From: Paenibacillus sp. JCM 10914
GTDB taxonomy: Bacteria; Bacillota; Bacilli; Paenibacillales; Paenibacillaceae
Direction: 5' to 3'
Assembly: GCF_001315105.1 (NCBI RefSeq)
Contig: NZ_BAZR01000001.1
Coordinates: 620,001-684,000 of the forward strand
DNA length: 64,000 nucleotides
In this document: positions 51,822 through 61,478 of the stretch, piece by piece
How positions within the stretch are numbered: position 1 is the first letter of the stretch
How the letters are laid out: each line of letters opens with the position of its first letter
Program-made: the position numbers and the translations under genes
The notes under the pieces: model-generated
The model's database searches: none
Told to the model about the DNA's origin: nothing
The model's input: only the letters and a program-made list of their open reading frames with translations

Positions 51822-52355
51822 ATGAAACTACGCATTGTACCTATCGTGCTGACAGTCGTTATTTCAGCCTCGGTCCTCTTTGGCGGATGGTTTATTTACC
51901 GGCACATGGTCTTACAGAATCCGCTAGCTAACGTTGTCTCACAATACGAAGGTGTTAAGAGTTCTCATATAGATATTAAACAGGATACCGTCACTTTGAA
52001 ACTTGATTTGGAACCTAATACGAATTTGCAAGGTCTCGTCCAGCATATTAAAGAGGAAGGCAAGGCTGTCATTGGTCAACGAGAATTAAAGTTTGTGGTT
52101 GAGGATCATTCATCTGAAGCGCTTGACCTATGGTGGGAGCAAGCGATGTTGTCTGTTGCTGAGGCCATGGATACGAAACGATACACCAATATTCAGTCCT
52201 CTCTTGAGCAGTTGGCTGGAGAGTCTTCGAATCTTACAGCAAGAGCGACAATTGATGATACAAACGTTTATGTAAGTCTCTCTGATGGCAAGTCTGGCAA
52301 GTTCATCATCCTGCCGCGTCAGCCTGGCAAAATGGAGGTGTGGAATCATGCCTAA
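51822..52355 (+). CDS. Single-pass membrane protein co-encoded with an FtsH-like protease
   Basis: 177 residues, not recognised. The N-terminus MKLRIVPIVLTVVISASVLF forms one membrane anchor; the rest is a soluble domain with alternating strands and helices (VKSSHIDIKQDTVTLKLDLE, GQRELKFVVEDHSSEALDLW), probably on the outer side. Good AAGGAGG site. The next gene starts within its last 8 nt, so the two products are likely made together. It could be an adaptor, inhibitor or substrate of the protease; there is no motif to choose between these. Confidence 0.8.
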   Translation: MKLRIVPIVLTVVISASVLFGGWFIYRHMVLQNPLANVVSQYEGVKSSHIDIKQDTVTLKLDLEPNTNLQGLVQHIKEEGKAVIGQRELKFVVEDHSSEALDLWWEQAMLSVAEAMDTKRYTNIQSSLEQLAGESSNLTARATIDDTNVYVSLSDGKSGKFIILPRQPGKMEVWNHA

Positions 52356-53850
52356 GTTGGCTAAAGAAATGATGATCGGTTTTATACCGGTATTGCTCGT
52401 GTTTCTCGTATTCGTAGGCGTGAATATCGTGCCTCTGTTAATTGCGACGGTTCTGGTAGGAGCTTTACTGTTTGTAGCCAAGATGAAGGGCGGCATCGCT
52501 GTCGGTGCTGGCAATGAACGAAAGCGTAAGAAGAGCGGTCCGGCTAAATTGACCTTTGAAGAAATTGGCGGCCAGGACAACGCCAAGCAGGAACTGCGCG
52601 AGGCGCTGGACTTTCTGATTCGTCACGAAGACATAAAGAAGTTCGGCATACGTCCACTGAAGGGGATTCTCCTGACCGGGCCTCCGGGAACCGGTAAGAC
52701 TTTGATGGCGAAGGCAGCGGCCCATTATACCGACTCGGTGTTTGTCGGTGCAGCGGGCAGTGAATTTGTCGAGATGTATGTAGGTGTTGGTGCTGGACGA
52801 ATCCGGGATTTGTTCAAGGATGCACGAAACCGAGCTACCAAAGAAAACAAACAGAGTGCCATTATTTTTATTGATGAAATCGATGTCATCGGTGGAAAGC
52901 GCGAAGGGGGTCAACAGCGTGAGTATGATCAGACTCTCAATCAGCTTTTGACCGAGATGGATGGGATTTATTCACAAGATACGCCGCGAATTCTCGTGAT
53001 CGCTGCTACCAACCGTAAGGAGATGCTCGATAGCGCGCTGCTTCGTCCTGGGCGGTTTGATCGCCATATTCAGGTTGATCTGCCAGACAAGAAAGGGCGT
53101 TCGCATATCTTGAATCTTCACGCTAGCAATAAACCGCTGCACGAGGATGTAGACTTAGAGAAAATCGCGGAGGAAGCTTATGGCTTCTCCGGAGCACAGC
53201 TCGAGAGCGTGATGAACGAAGCGGCAATATATACGATGCGTGAGGACGAGCAGTTTATTCATCAGCGTCATCTATCCATGGCGATCGATAAGGTCATGAT
53301 GGGCGAGCGCTCTGATCGGGAATCGAATCATGAGGAGAAGAAGCGAGTTGCCATTCATGAATTGGGTCACGCGATTATGGCGGAGATTGTTCGACCGGGC
53401 AGCGTGAAGCAGGTAGCTCTTAGTCCGAGAGGCAAAGCGCTAGGATATGTCCGTCATAATCCTCAGCAAGAGCAGTATCTGTACACCAAATCCTTCCTGG
53501 AGGAGCAGATTATGATTGCGCTTGGAGGCGCAGCCGCCGAGGAGATGTATTATGGTGGGCGAAGCACAGGCTCCAGCAATGATTTTGAACAATCGCTTAA
53601 TATCGTGGAGACCATGATGAAATCAGGCTTGACTTCATTAGGGATTATTAATATGAATATGGTCACAACTGAGGAATTAATGAGAGAGAACAATATGATT
53701 TTGGAAGAGCTGATGAATCGGACCCAAACAATGCTGGAACAACATCGGCCCATCTTTGACAACTCTCTTGATATCTTGATGAAAGAAGAAATTCTCTCGG
53801 GAGAACAATTTCGTTGTCAATTTCGTGAAAACACGCTTTTACCAGCATAA
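52348..53850 (+). CDS. FtsH-like membrane AAA+ zinc metalloprotease
   Basis: 500 residues with two close hydrophobic segments at the N-terminus (IPVLLVFLVFVGVNIVPLLI and ATVLVGALLFVAK), a AAA+ domain (Walker A TGPPGTGKTLMAK, Walker B IIFIDEIDVIGG, SRH segment ATNRKEMLDSALLRPGRFDR) and an M41 protease domain with the zinc motif HELGH. Unlike canonical FtsH (over 600 residues with an external domain between the helices) the loop between the helices is very short. It is a probable second FtsH paralogue rather than FtsH itself, which in this group sits near tilS-hpt. Translationally coupled to the preceding gene. The terminator hairpin overlaps its stop codon. Confidence 0.88.
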   Translation: MPKLAKEMMIGFIPVLLVFLVFVGVNIVPLLIATVLVGALLFVAKMKGGIAVGAGNERKRKKSGPAKLTFEEIGGQDNAKQELREALDFLIRHEDIKKFGIRPLKGILLTGPPGTGKTLMAKAAAHYTDSVFVGAAGSEFVEMYVGVGAGRIRDLFKDARNRATKENKQSAIIFIDEIDVIGGKREGGQQREYDQTLNQLLTEMDGIYSQDTPRILVIAATNRKEMLDSALLRPGRFDRHIQVDLPDKKGRSHILNLHASNKPLHEDVDLEKIAEEAYGFSGAQLESVMNEAAIYTMREDEQFIHQRHLSMAIDKVMMGERSDRESNHEEKKRVAIHELGHAIMAEIVRPGSVKQVALSPRGKALGYVRHNPQQEQYLYTKSFLEEQIMIALGGAAAEEMYYGGRSTGSSNDFEQSLNIVETMMKSGLTSLGIINMNMVTTEELMRENNMILEELMNRTQTMLEQHRPIFDNSLDILMKEEILSGEQFRCQFRENTLLPA

Positions 53851-53876
53851 ATTGTTATGCTGGTTATTTTTTTTTA
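53841..53876 (+). terminator. Intrinsic terminator overlapping the protease stop codon
   Basis: ACCAGCATAA pairs with TTATGCTGGT around ATTG, followed by a long T-run. The coding end (CCA GCA TAA) lies in the 5' arm. Confidence 0.9.
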
Positions 53877-53929
53877 CTTTTTTCCCGTGCTAAGATATGA
53901 TTATACCTTGTGCTCTTTAAATGTATTTT

Positions 53930-53958
53930 TCGACAAACAGGGTACTATATAGTATAGA
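53930..53958 (+). promoter_or_regulatory. Candidate sigma-A promoter for hbd-ackA
   Basis: TCGACA and TATAGA with a 17-nt spacer, 26 nt before the hbd ATG. A TATAGT overlaps with a shorter spacer. Confidence 0.45.
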
Positions 53959-53984
53959 GATAAGGAAAGGGTGGAGTAGAAACA

Positions 53985-54857
53985 ATGTACTTCAAAACTA
54001 TCGGCGTTGTCGGCGGCGGGACTATGGGGCAAGGAATCGCAGAGATGCTTGCTGCCAAAGGGCTCGATGTGCTGCTCGTAGAGAAAACACCTGAGAAATT
54101 GGACTATTCATACCGAATGATCGAGGCCAGTCTCGATAAACAGCTGGAGAAGTGGGGAATTACCCAAGCCGAGAAGAAACTCATACTGAACCGAATCCAA
54201 AAAGCCACTCATTTCGCCGAGCTTAGCGCATGCGATATGGTGATTGAGACGATTATAGAAGACCTGGATGCGAAGAAGGAAATATTCGAACAGCTTGATC
54301 AAGTCTGTGCCAGTAACGTTATTTTGGCCAGCAACACCTCCACGCTGAGTTTGACGGAGCTTGCAAGTTCCACCAAATATCCCGAGCGTGTTATTGGCAT
54401 GCACTTTATTCATCCGGTATCCAAGGTGGACCTGGTCGAGATCATTCGTGGATTGAAGACATCGGATCAAACATTCTCGGAAACGAAGCGTTTCGTGGAA
54501 GAGGTCTCTGACAAAAAAGGGATCATGGTGTATGAATCTCCAGGTTTCGTGACGACCCGCATGATCACATTGTTGATCAATGAAGCGATGCATCTGCTGC
54601 AAGAGGGTGTTGCATCCGCCGAGGATATTGACGATGCGATGCGGATCGGATACAACTTCCAGCATGGACCGCTGGAGATGGCGGATCGTTTCGGATTGGA
54701 TTCGATTCTGGCTGCACTTGAGCGTATGTTCCGTGAGTATGGCGAATTGAAATACCGTCCCTCCATCGTCTTGAAGAAGCTGGTACGTGCAGGTCAGCTT
54801 GGCGTGAAGACAGGAGAAGGCTTCTTTAAATACGATAAGGACGGTGATCGTCTATGA
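53985..54857 (+). CDS. hbd: 3-hydroxybutyryl-CoA / 3-hydroxyacyl-CoA dehydrogenase
   Basis: NAD-dependent dehydrogenase, 290 residues. Rossmann loop GVVGGGTMGQGIAEMLA, the NTSTLSLTELA segment, the catalytic His in IGMHFIHPVSKVDLVEII and FVTTRMITLLINEA and YNFQHGPLEMADRFGLD. No fused enoyl-CoA hydratase domain, so it is the single-function type used for short chains. The ackA start overlaps its stop (ATGA), suggesting a shared metabolic role. Whether it works in butyrate or polyhydroxybutyrate metabolism or in fatty acid breakdown cannot be told. Confidence 0.92.
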   Translation: MYFKTIGVVGGGTMGQGIAEMLAAKGLDVLLVEKTPEKLDYSYRMIEASLDKQLEKWGITQAEKKLILNRIQKATHFAELSACDMVIETIIEDLDAKKEIFEQLDQVCASNVILASNTSTLSLTELASSTKYPERVIGMHFIHPVSKVDLVEIIRGLKTSDQTFSETKRFVEEVSDKKGIMVYESPGFVTTRMITLLINEAMHLLQEGVASAEDIDDAMRIGYNFQHGPLEMADRFGLDSILAALERMFREYGELKYRPSIVLKKLVRAGQLGVKTGEGFFKYDKDGDRL

Positions 54858-56062
54858 ATATTCTAGTCATTAATGCAGGTAGTTCTTCGTTGAAATATCA
54901 GCTATACGATATGACCGATGAATCTGTTCTAGCTAAAGGCTTGGTTGAACGTATCGGTATGGATTCCTCCATCCTGACACACAAACCGACGGGTAAACAG
55001 GAAGTAACCGAGGTCAGCGAAATCCTGGAACACACAACGGCGATTCGCAAAGTGCTCGGCGTGCTGACCAACGAGGAGCATGGTGTGATTGATTCGGTTG
55101 CCAGCATCGATGCGGTAGGACACCGAGTCGTGCACGGAGGAGAGTCATTCAAAGAATCGGCACTGGTTGACAGTGATGCCAAGGCAGAAATTCGTCGCCT
55201 GTTTGATCTGGCACCTCTCCACAATCCAGCCTCCATGATGGGAATTAAGGCCACGGAGACGAATATGCCGGACGTGCCACAGGTCGTTGTATTTGATACG
55301 GCGTTTCATCAAACGATGCCGGAAAAATCATATTTATACGCCATTCCAAGGGTTCTCTATAGTAAGTATAAAGTCCGTCGTTACGGTGCCCACGGTACAT
55401 CACACGCCTTCGTAAGCCAGGCTGCTGCCGAGTTTCTAAACCGCCCGCTGGACGAGCTTAAGATCATCACGTGCCATATCGGTAACGGCGCTTCCCTGAC
55501 GGCTGTTCAAGGCGGGAAATCCGTTGACACCTCCATGGGTATGACGCCGCTGGAAGGTCTTATGATGGGGACTCGCAGCGGCGATCTGGACCCCGCGATC
55601 GTTCCTTTTGTTATGAACAAAGAAGAGCTGACGGTTAACGAAGTGAACTCTATGCTGAACAAGCACAGCGGATTGCTTGCCATTTCGGGTATCAGCAGTG
55701 ATATGCGTGAGATTACGGAGGGCATGCAGAAGGGAGACGCGAGCTCAACCTTGGCATTTGAGATGTATGAATATCGTGTTCGCAAATACATCGGTGCATA
55801 CGCGGCAGCAATGAACGGTGTTGACGTGATCGTATTCACAGCAGGCGTAGGCGAAAATTCAGTCGTGCTCAGACAAAGAGTACTTGAGCAGCTTACCTAT
55901 CTCGGAGTAGAATTGGATGAGGAGCTGAACCAGATTCGTTCCGGCGAACCACGCCGTATTTCTACAAGCAATTCCAAGGTAGAAGTGCTAATCATTCCGA
56001 CGAATGAGGAATTGGTTATCGCACGTGATACGCATCGAATCGTACAAGCTTCTAGTCGTTAA
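54854..56062 (+). CDS. ackA: Acetate kinase
   Basis: Reversible phosphorylation of acetate by ATP. 402 residues of the ASKHA fold: [71 protein letters not shown]-type [19 protein letters not shown] and [10 protein letters not shown] are all present. Length matches acetate rather than butyrate or propionate kinase (about 350-360). Coupled to hbd. A separate pta is not seen nearby. Confidence 0.96.
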   Translation: MNILVINAGSSSLKYQLYDMTDESVLAKGLVERIGMDSSILTHKPTGKQEVTEVSEILEHTTAIRKVLGVLTNEEHGVIDSVASIDAVGHRVVHGGESFKESALVDSDAKAEIRRLFDLAPLHNPASMMGIKATETNMPDVPQVVVFDTAFHQTMPEKSYLYAIPRVLYSKYKVRRYGAHGTSHAFVSQAAAEFLNRPLDELKIITCHIGNGASLTAVQGGKSVDTSMGMTPLEGLMMGTRSGDLDPAIVPFVMNKEELTVNEVNSMLNKHSGLLAISGISSDMREITEGMQKGDASSTLAFEMYEYRVRKYIGAYAAAMNGVDVIVFTAGVGENSVVLRQRVLEQLTYLGVELDEELNQIRSGEPRRISTSNSKVEVLIIPTNEELVIARDTHRIVQASSR

Positions 56063-56091
56063 ATAGCAGTGATAAAGGGAGAGATTTAAGC

Positions 56092-57387
56092 ATGGCCACC
56101 AAAAGTGTGATTCGCCAAGTAAGCCAGCACGTCGGTGAGACGGTAACGATCGGCGCTTGGATCAATAACAAGCGTTCCAGCGGCAAGATTCAATTCTTGC
56201 AGCTTCGAGACGGATCGGGCTATATTCAAGGCGTAGTTGTCAAAAGCGAAGTTGCGGAGCAAGTATGGGAAGACGCGAAGAGCTTGACGCAAGAAAGCTC
56301 GCTCTATGTAACTGGCGTCATTCGTGAGGAACCACGCAGTCAATCAGGATTTGAGATGACCGTAACCGGCATTGAGATCATCCACCTGACCGAGAACTAT
56401 CCAATTACACCGAAGGAACATGGTGTTGATTATTTGATGGACCATCGCCATCTGTGGCTGCGCACCCAGAAGCAGCGCGCGATCATGGTTATCCGTGCCG
56501 AAATTATTCGAGCCGTGCAAGAATACTTTGATACGAACGGATTCACGTTAGTCGATCCGCCGATCCTCACGCCGACTTCTGCAGAAGGAACCACGAATTT
56601 GTTCCACACGAAGTATTTCGACGAGGATGCCTATCTGACGCAAAGCGGACAGCTGTATTTGGAAGCCGCGGCGATGGCACTCGGTAAAGTATATTCGTTC
56701 GGACCGACATTCCGTGCGGAGAAGTCCAAGACGCGGCGCCATCTGATCGAGTTCTGGATGATTGAGCCTGAGATGGCCTTCACGGACCACGAGGAGAGCC
56801 TTCAGGTACAGGAGCAGTTCATTAGTCATGTGGTTCAGTCCGTCGTTAAGAACTGCCGTCAGGAGCTTGAGACGATTGGCCGCGATATTTCCAAACTGGA
56901 AGCGATTCAAGCGCCATTCCCACGGATTACGTATGATGAGGCGATTGATTTCCTGCATACACAGGATTTCGATATACCATGGGGAGAAGATTTCGGTGCA
57001 CCACACGAAACGGCAATCGCCGAGAAGTACGACAAGCCGGTTTTTATTACCCATTATCCGGCAGGCATTAAGTCATTCTACATGAAACCGGACCCGAATC
57101 GTCCAGAAGTCGTACTGTGCGCGGATATGATTGCACCTGAAGGATATGGCGAGATCATCGGCGGCTCTCAGCGGATTGACGATCCGCAGCTGCTTGAAGA
57201 GCGATTCAAAGAACATAACTTGTCACTGGAAACGTATCAGTGGTATATGGATCTGCGTAAATACGGCACGGTTCCTCATTCGGGCTTCGGTCTGGGCCTG
57301 GAACGCACGGTGGCTTGGATCTGCGGACTGGATCATGTGCGCGAGACGATTCCGTTCCCACGTACCCTGTACCGCTTGTATCCTTAA
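56092..57387 (+). CDS. asnS: Asparaginyl-tRNA synthetase
   Basis: Class II synthetase charging tRNA-Asn. 431 residues: an N-terminal OB anticodon-binding domain ([20 protein letters not shown]), motif 2 ([21 protein letters not shown]) trimmed to the FRAEKS...FWMIE core, and motif 3 [35 protein letters not shown] is the class linker. asnS follows aspB in B. subtilis; here it follows ackA and precedes dnaD. Confidence 0.97.
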   Translation: MATKSVIRQVSQHVGETVTIGAWINNKRSSGKIQFLQLRDGSGYIQGVVVKSEVAEQVWEDAKSLTQESSLYVTGVIREEPRSQSGFEMTVTGIEIIHLTENYPITPKEHGVDYLMDHRHLWLRTQKQRAIMVIRAEIIRAVQEYFDTNGFTLVDPPILTPTSAEGTTNLFHTKYFDEDAYLTQSGQLYLEAAAMALGKVYSFGPTFRAEKSKTRRHLIEFWMIEPEMAFTDHEESLQVQEQFISHVVQSVVKNCRQELETIGRDISKLEAIQAPFPRITYDEAIDFLHTQDFDIPWGEDFGAPHETAIAEKYDKPVFITHYPAGIKSFYMKPDPNRPEVVLCADMIAPEGYGEIIGGSQRIDDPQLLEERFKEHNLSLETYQWYMDLRKYGTVPHSGFGLGLERTVAWICGLDHVRETIPFPRTLYRLYP

Positions 57388-57411
57388 GCTGTGAGAAGAG
57401 GCGAGTCCAAT

Positions 57412-58145
57412 ATGGACCATAATTCCGTAAGCCCTGGCATGGCGGATTGGGAATCCGGTGCAGCAGCAGGGATGAGTCAAGGGATGGCCGTTGTTCCCTA
57501 TACACTGTTGCGGCACTATCGATCCTTAAATTTGGATAGCAGCGAATGCATGCTGCTCGTGCATCTGTTAGGCTTCCAGCAGGTTGAGCGCAAGGACTTT
57601 CCCTCGCTCGAAGAGCTTCAGCACGTGACGGGCAACTCAGCTGAAGGCATCGCGATGACTTTGCAGAAGCTGATCAAGCTCGGACTGCTCGGTATCGATG
57701 AGCATGTGGATGAAGTGCAAGGGATTAGTTATGAGCGCTACAATCTTAGTGGACTGTATGCGAAACTTGGCGGATGTGTGGCTACCGGAATTAGCAGTGA
57801 ATCGTCTGCACCCGGTGAAATCAAGCAGGCGCTTGCTCACAGCAAGTCTTCCAAACCAGCTCATTCATCGACATCTGTTAAAGAAGAGCGAAATCTGTTC
57901 ACGATCTTCGAGAAGGAATTTGGCAGACCGCTGTCCCCGATGGAGCTGGAGACGATATCCGGCTGGTTGATGCGGACAAATACCTTGATGAGCTGATCCT
58001 GCTTGCATTGAAGGAAGCCGTATTCGCGGGAAAACTGCATTTTCGTTACATCGACCGCATCTTGCTCGAATGGAGCCGCAATCGCGTGCGTACCGCGGCA
58101 GATGCGAAAGCTTATACGCAAAAATTTAGGAACATGGGAAGATAG
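57412..58145 (+). pseudogene. dnaD: DNA replication protein DnaD, one-base frameshift
   Basis: Primosomal protein helping load the replicative helicase. The N-terminal winged-helix part (VVPYTLLRHYRSLNLDSSEC, FPSLEELQHVTGNSAEGIAM) is intact and the C-terminal DnaD domain starts RPLSPMELETISGWL. Near 57967 the frame breaks and stops at 57996. With one extra G (TTG-GAT) the reading becomes LDADKYLDELILLALKEAVF, then the FRYIDRILLEWSRN core and a stop at 58145. dnaD is normally essential in Bacillus-type hosts, which makes a sequencing error likely. The ATG at 57412 is preferred over a GTG at 57391. Confidence 0.83.
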
Positions 58146-58149
58146 AAGG

Positions 58150-58178
58150 AAAGCACGTCCAATTTGGACGTGCTTTTT
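58150..58178 (+). terminator. Intrinsic terminator after dnaD
   Basis: AAGCACGTCCAA pairs with TTGGACGTGCTT, followed by TTTTCG. Confidence 0.88.
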
Positions 58179-58303
58179 CGTTATCGATAAGTCGACTCGT
58201 GTAATATAAATATGGTATGGCGGTGCTCAGGTTATCCTTGCACCGTCATTTTGTTGTATTATAGTACCAAAAGACCATGAGGTCGGATGCGAGGGGAACG
58301 GCC

Positions 58304-58990
58304 GTGACTTACAAAGCCATTATTTTCGATTTGGACAATACTTTACTGGATTACACGTTAAGTGAACGGACTTGTATGCAGCAGGCGCTGGAACAGTACC
58401 GTCTGCACGAGGAGATGACGTGGGATGAATTTTGGGAGACGTTCGGTCCGATCAACTTTGCGTACTGGATGAATAGAAATGAGCGTAAGCACAGCATTCG
58501 GGAGGTGCTGGAGCATTCTTTTACCGATACGTTCGTGCAATTGAAGCGGGATTTTAACCAGAGCCGGGACATCACGGAAACGTACTGGCAGCTTTTCTGC
58601 TGCTCCAACCACATGGAGCCGGGGGCAGATCAACTCTTGAAGGAACTGCACGGTCGCCACGCCCTTGGCGTGATCTCGAACGGGATCGGAGAGGCCCAGC
58701 GCAAGCGACTGGCCGCCGGCGGCTTGTCCTCCTACTTCGATACATTGGTTATTTCCGATGAAGTGGCATGCTGGAAGCCCGATCCCCTCATTTTTCAGAT
58801 GGCCCTTAAGGAGCTCGATGCAGAGCCGGAAGAGGTGCTGTATGTGGGCGATTCGTTGACCGATGATTACGTCGGAGCCAAGCGGGCAGGGATTGATTTT
58901 TGTTTGTACAACCGTTTGGACCAGTCATTGAACGACTGTAAGCCGACCTATATCGTTCAGGAGCTACTGGAACTTCGGGAATTGCTATAG
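58304..58990 (+). CDS. HAD-family hydrolase (YjjG-like)
   Basis: 228 residues from the GTG at 58304, which follows GAGGGGAA. HAD motifs: I DLDNTLLDYT (catalytic Asp pair), II VISNG, III lysine in ACWKPDPLIFQ, IV VGDSLTDDYVGAKRAG. The helical cap between motifs I and II resembles YjjG/YfnB nucleotidases. Substrate not determinable. nth, which follows dnaD in B. subtilis, is not here; two HAD genes take its place. Confidence 0.88.
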   Translation: MTYKAIIFDLDNTLLDYTLSERTCMQQALEQYRLHEEMTWDEFWETFGPINFAYWMNRNERKHSIREVLEHSFTDTFVQLKRDFNQSRDITETYWQLFCCSNHMEPGADQLLKELHGRHALGVISNGIGEAQRKRLAAGGLSSYFDTLVISDEVACWKPDPLIFQMALKELDAEPEEVLYVGDSLTDDYVGAKRAGIDFCLYNRLDQSLNDCKPTYIVQELLELRELL

Positions 58991-59027
58991 CATTAGGCAA
59001 ACGTTTCACGATTGGGGGAGAAATCGG

Positions 59028-59684
59028 ATGAATTACCAGCACATTTTGTTGGATTTGGACGGAACGTTAACAGACCCGCGCGAGGGCATTACCAAGTCCG
59101 TACAATACGCACTGGGCAAGCACGGCATCGTGGAAGAGGATCTGTCCAAGCTGGAATGCTTTATCGGGCCGCCGCTGCAGGTTACCTTCGCTGAGATCTA
59201 TGAATTCAATGAAGAGAAGGCCTGGCATGCGGTCCAGAGCTACCGGGAATATTTTAAAGAGACGGGTTTATTCGAGAATGAAGTGTATGCGGGGATACGT
59301 GAAGTTCTCGATCTTCTAAAATCCCAGGGCAAGCTGCTATATGTGGCAACGTCCAAGCCTATGGTATTCGCACAGCGTATTCTGGAGCATTTTGAGCTGG
59401 AATCGTATTTCACGATGGTATGCGGCAGCGAATTAGATGGATCGAGATCGGACAAAACGGACGTCATTCAACATGTTCTCGATACGTATCAGCTTGATCC
59501 GTCCCAATGCGTCATGGTCGGCGATCGCAAGCATGATCTGATTGGGGCTCATAACTGCAAGATGGATTCCATCGCCGTCGGGTATGGATATGGTTCGGAA
59601 GACGAGCTTAGCGCATGCAAGCCAACCATCTTCGTTCAAACTGTTGAGGAACTTAGACAATCCTTTGTCACTGTTGCAGTCTGA
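59028..59684 (+). CDS. HAD-family hydrolase (Gph/PpaX-like)
   Basis: 218 residues, a second HAD phosphatase 37 nt after the first. Motifs: DLDGTLTDPREGITKSVQYA, YVATSKPMVFAQRILEHF (motif II), a lysine in SRSDKTDVIQHVL, and VGDRKHDLIGAHNCKMDSIA. The alpha-helical cap and GTLTDP start resemble phosphoglycolate phosphatase-like and 5'-nucleotidase-like proteins. GGGGG site before the ATG. Specificity unknown. Confidence 0.88.
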   Translation: MNYQHILLDLDGTLTDPREGITKSVQYALGKHGIVEEDLSKLECFIGPPLQVTFAEIYEFNEEKAWHAVQSYREYFKETGLFENEVYAGIREVLDLLKSQGKLLYVATSKPMVFAQRILEHFELESYFTMVCGSELDGSRSDKTDVIQHVLDTYQLDPSQCVMVGDRKHDLIGAHNCKMDSIAVGYGYGSEDELSACKPTIFVQTVEELRQSFVTVAV

Positions 59685-59799
59685 TAGGACATGCTGCGCA
59701 ACTTTCATGACGGTCTGTATAAATGTACTTCATATTGGATATCCGTTATAATGTTGATAATCAGTCGGAACAGTATTTCGTAGGAAAGGGGGGAACGGC

Positions 59800-59895
59800 A
59801 TGATCAAGGGAAGATTGACGAAGAGCTCTATGCAAGGTCTATACGATAAACAACGGCGGTTGTTTGCATGGAGCGATAGCAAGGGTACCGCCTAA
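59800..59895 (+). CDS. Possible 31-residue small protein
   Basis: ATG at 59800 follows AGGAAAGGGGGG, an ideal ribosome-binding site, and reads MIKGRLTKSSMQGLYDKQRR, then LFAWSDSKGTA. The peptide is basic. A TATAAT lies at 59747-59752. No homologue recognised. It might be a leader peptide for the gene at 59978 or a real small protein. Confidence 0.4.
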   Translation: MIKGRLTKSSMQGLYDKQRRLFAWSDSKGTA

Positions 59896-59977
59896 TTTTC
59901 CTCAATGACAGAGGACGTTTATCTAATGGACTTTGCATCCTTAAAACCTTACTTTCATTTTAAGGAGCAGAGCGACC

Positions 59978-60247
59978 ATGAAATATATAAACGCGGATAT
60001 TGTTCTTCCGGAAGAACTACTGAAGGAAGTTCAGAAATATGTACAGGGCGGGATGGTGTACATCCCGAAGCCTGAAGGGTTGCGCAAGAAATGGGGAGAA
60101 AACTCCGGCAGCCGGGTCTACTTGAAGCAGAGAAACGCCGACATCCGGCAAAAGTTCGCCTCGGGTTCGACGATTGATCAGTTGTCTGCCCAGTTCTGTT
60201 TATCTTGCGATTCCATTAAGAAAATCGTTTATACCAAAAATAAGTAA
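59978..60247 (+). CDS. CD3324 family protein (Mor/HTH-like)
   Basis: 89 residues: MKYINADIVLPEELLKEVQK, YVQGGMVYIPKP, KKWGENSGSRVYLKQRNADI and a C-terminal helix-turn-helix-like LSAQFCLSCDSIKKIVYTKN. This is the pattern of the CD3324 family of small proteins common in Clostridia and Paenibacillus, related to the Mor transcription-activator fold. Function unknown, probably DNA binding. ATG 59978 follows AAGGAG. A terminator follows immediately. Confidence 0.8.
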   Translation: MKYINADIVLPEELLKEVQKYVQGGMVYIPKPEGLRKKWGENSGSRVYLKQRNADIRQKFASGSTIDQLSAQFCLSCDSIKKIVYTKNK

Positions 60248-60250
60248 TGC

Positions 60251-60290
60251 AAAGTCACATTAGATGATGATTCTGATGTGACTTTTTTTC
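60251..60290 (+). terminator. Intrinsic terminator after the CD3324 gene
   Basis: AAAGTCACAT pairs with ATGTGACTTT, followed by five more Ts. Confidence 0.88.
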
Positions 60291-60443
60291 GTGTTGTATC
60301 GGGTGGTTTCTACCTCGCAGGTGAGGCTATGTGGCACATTTTCATGATGTATAAAATTTAACTCAATTCAATTATTATATAGGATGTGAGTCCGTTTGCC
60401 CCGTATAATGACCATGATATTCATGCAGATGGCAGGGGATAAG

Positions 60444-61478
60444 ATGATGGATTTATTTCGATTTGAAACGGAAACACAAAGACATGACTTGCTTAGTAGA
60501 GCTAAGAGAATCGCTTCATCCGCACTTGACCGATATGACCTGGAATGGCAGCACATCGAATTTATCGGCTTATCAGATACCGTCACATATCAAATCAAAA
60601 CATCCAGCGGGAAAATGTATCTACTGCGAATTCATTCAGATCAACGAAGTAAGGAAGAGATTGACTCCGAGCTTCAATTTCTGGACTTCCTTGTGACCAA
60701 GGGTCTACATGTACCAAGAGGAATCACTGCACGGGATGGCTCCCAAGTACAGCAGACCGATACGGAGGAGGGATTCCAAGCTCCTTACGTCACATTGATG
60801 AGCTGGATGGACGGTGAGCATGCCAAAGGGAGAATTACAGAGGATCAGGCTTATCATATAGGCGAAATGATTGGTAAGCTTCATGAAGCGGCGTCGGGCT
60901 TTAGGGAGCCACCTGATTTTAGAAGGCCGACATGGGATGAGAACAGCTATAAGATTGCTCTTAACAAATTAGAAAAAAACGCTGGGACCTTCTTATCCGA
61001 TCAAGCATGGGCTATGTATCAACAAGCATCAGACAAAGTGATCGCCAAGCTTGCCACCATACAGGAAAACGAAGTATCATTCGGCCTCATTCATGCGGAT
61101 CTACACCTTGGCAATATCGTATTCCAAGATGATTGTCCTTATCCGATCGATTTCGATCGATGCGGTTACGGTTACTATCTGTACGATTTGGTGGCGGTCA
61201 TGATGGGGCTTAACCCAAACCTTCGCTTGAAAGTGATGGAAGGGTATGAGCGTGTGCTGCAATTGGATGACAATCATGTTCAGTACTTGGAGGACTTTTT
61301 CATCATGACATTGATGGAGAATTATAGCCATCATTCGTCCAATCCGAACGAAACGGAAGGGCTGAAGGCTGAACAGATCTATGCGCTCGCTTATATACAG
61401 GAGTACCTTGAAGGGAGATCATTCTTGCTTGACAAGATAACACCGTTAGATGAAAAGAATGACCTAATGATCAGTTGA
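60444..61478 (+). CDS. Aminoglycoside phosphotransferase-fold kinase (APH family)
   Basis: 344 residues. An N-lobe with a lysine-bearing strand (YLLRIHSDQRSKEEIDSELQ) and the catalytic HADLHLGNIVF with the following DFDRCGYGYYLYDL metal motif place it in the APH/ChoK superfamily, which includes homoserine, choline, fructosamine and antibiotic kinases. The insert YVTLMSWMDGEHAKG resembles homoserine-kinase-like CotS/YtmP and SrkA proteins. Nothing in the context identifies the substrate. ATG 60444 follows AGGGG; a longer frame from 60396 lacks a site. Confidence 0.85.
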   Translation: MMDLFRFETETQRHDLLSRAKRIASSALDRYDLEWQHIEFIGLSDTVTYQIKTSSGKMYLLRIHSDQRSKEEIDSELQFLDFLVTKGLHVPRGITARDGSQVQQTDTEEGFQAPYVTLMSWMDGEHAKGRITEDQAYHIGEMIGKLHEAASGFREPPDFRRPTWDENSYKIALNKLEKNAGTFLSDQAWAMYQQASDKVIAKLATIQENEVSFGLIHADLHLGNIVFQDDCPYPIDFDRCGYGYYLYDLVAVMMGLNPNLRLKVMEGYERVLQLDDNHVQYLEDFFIMTLMENYSHHSSNPNETEGLKAEQIYALAYIQEYLEGRSFLLDKITPLDEKNDLMIS

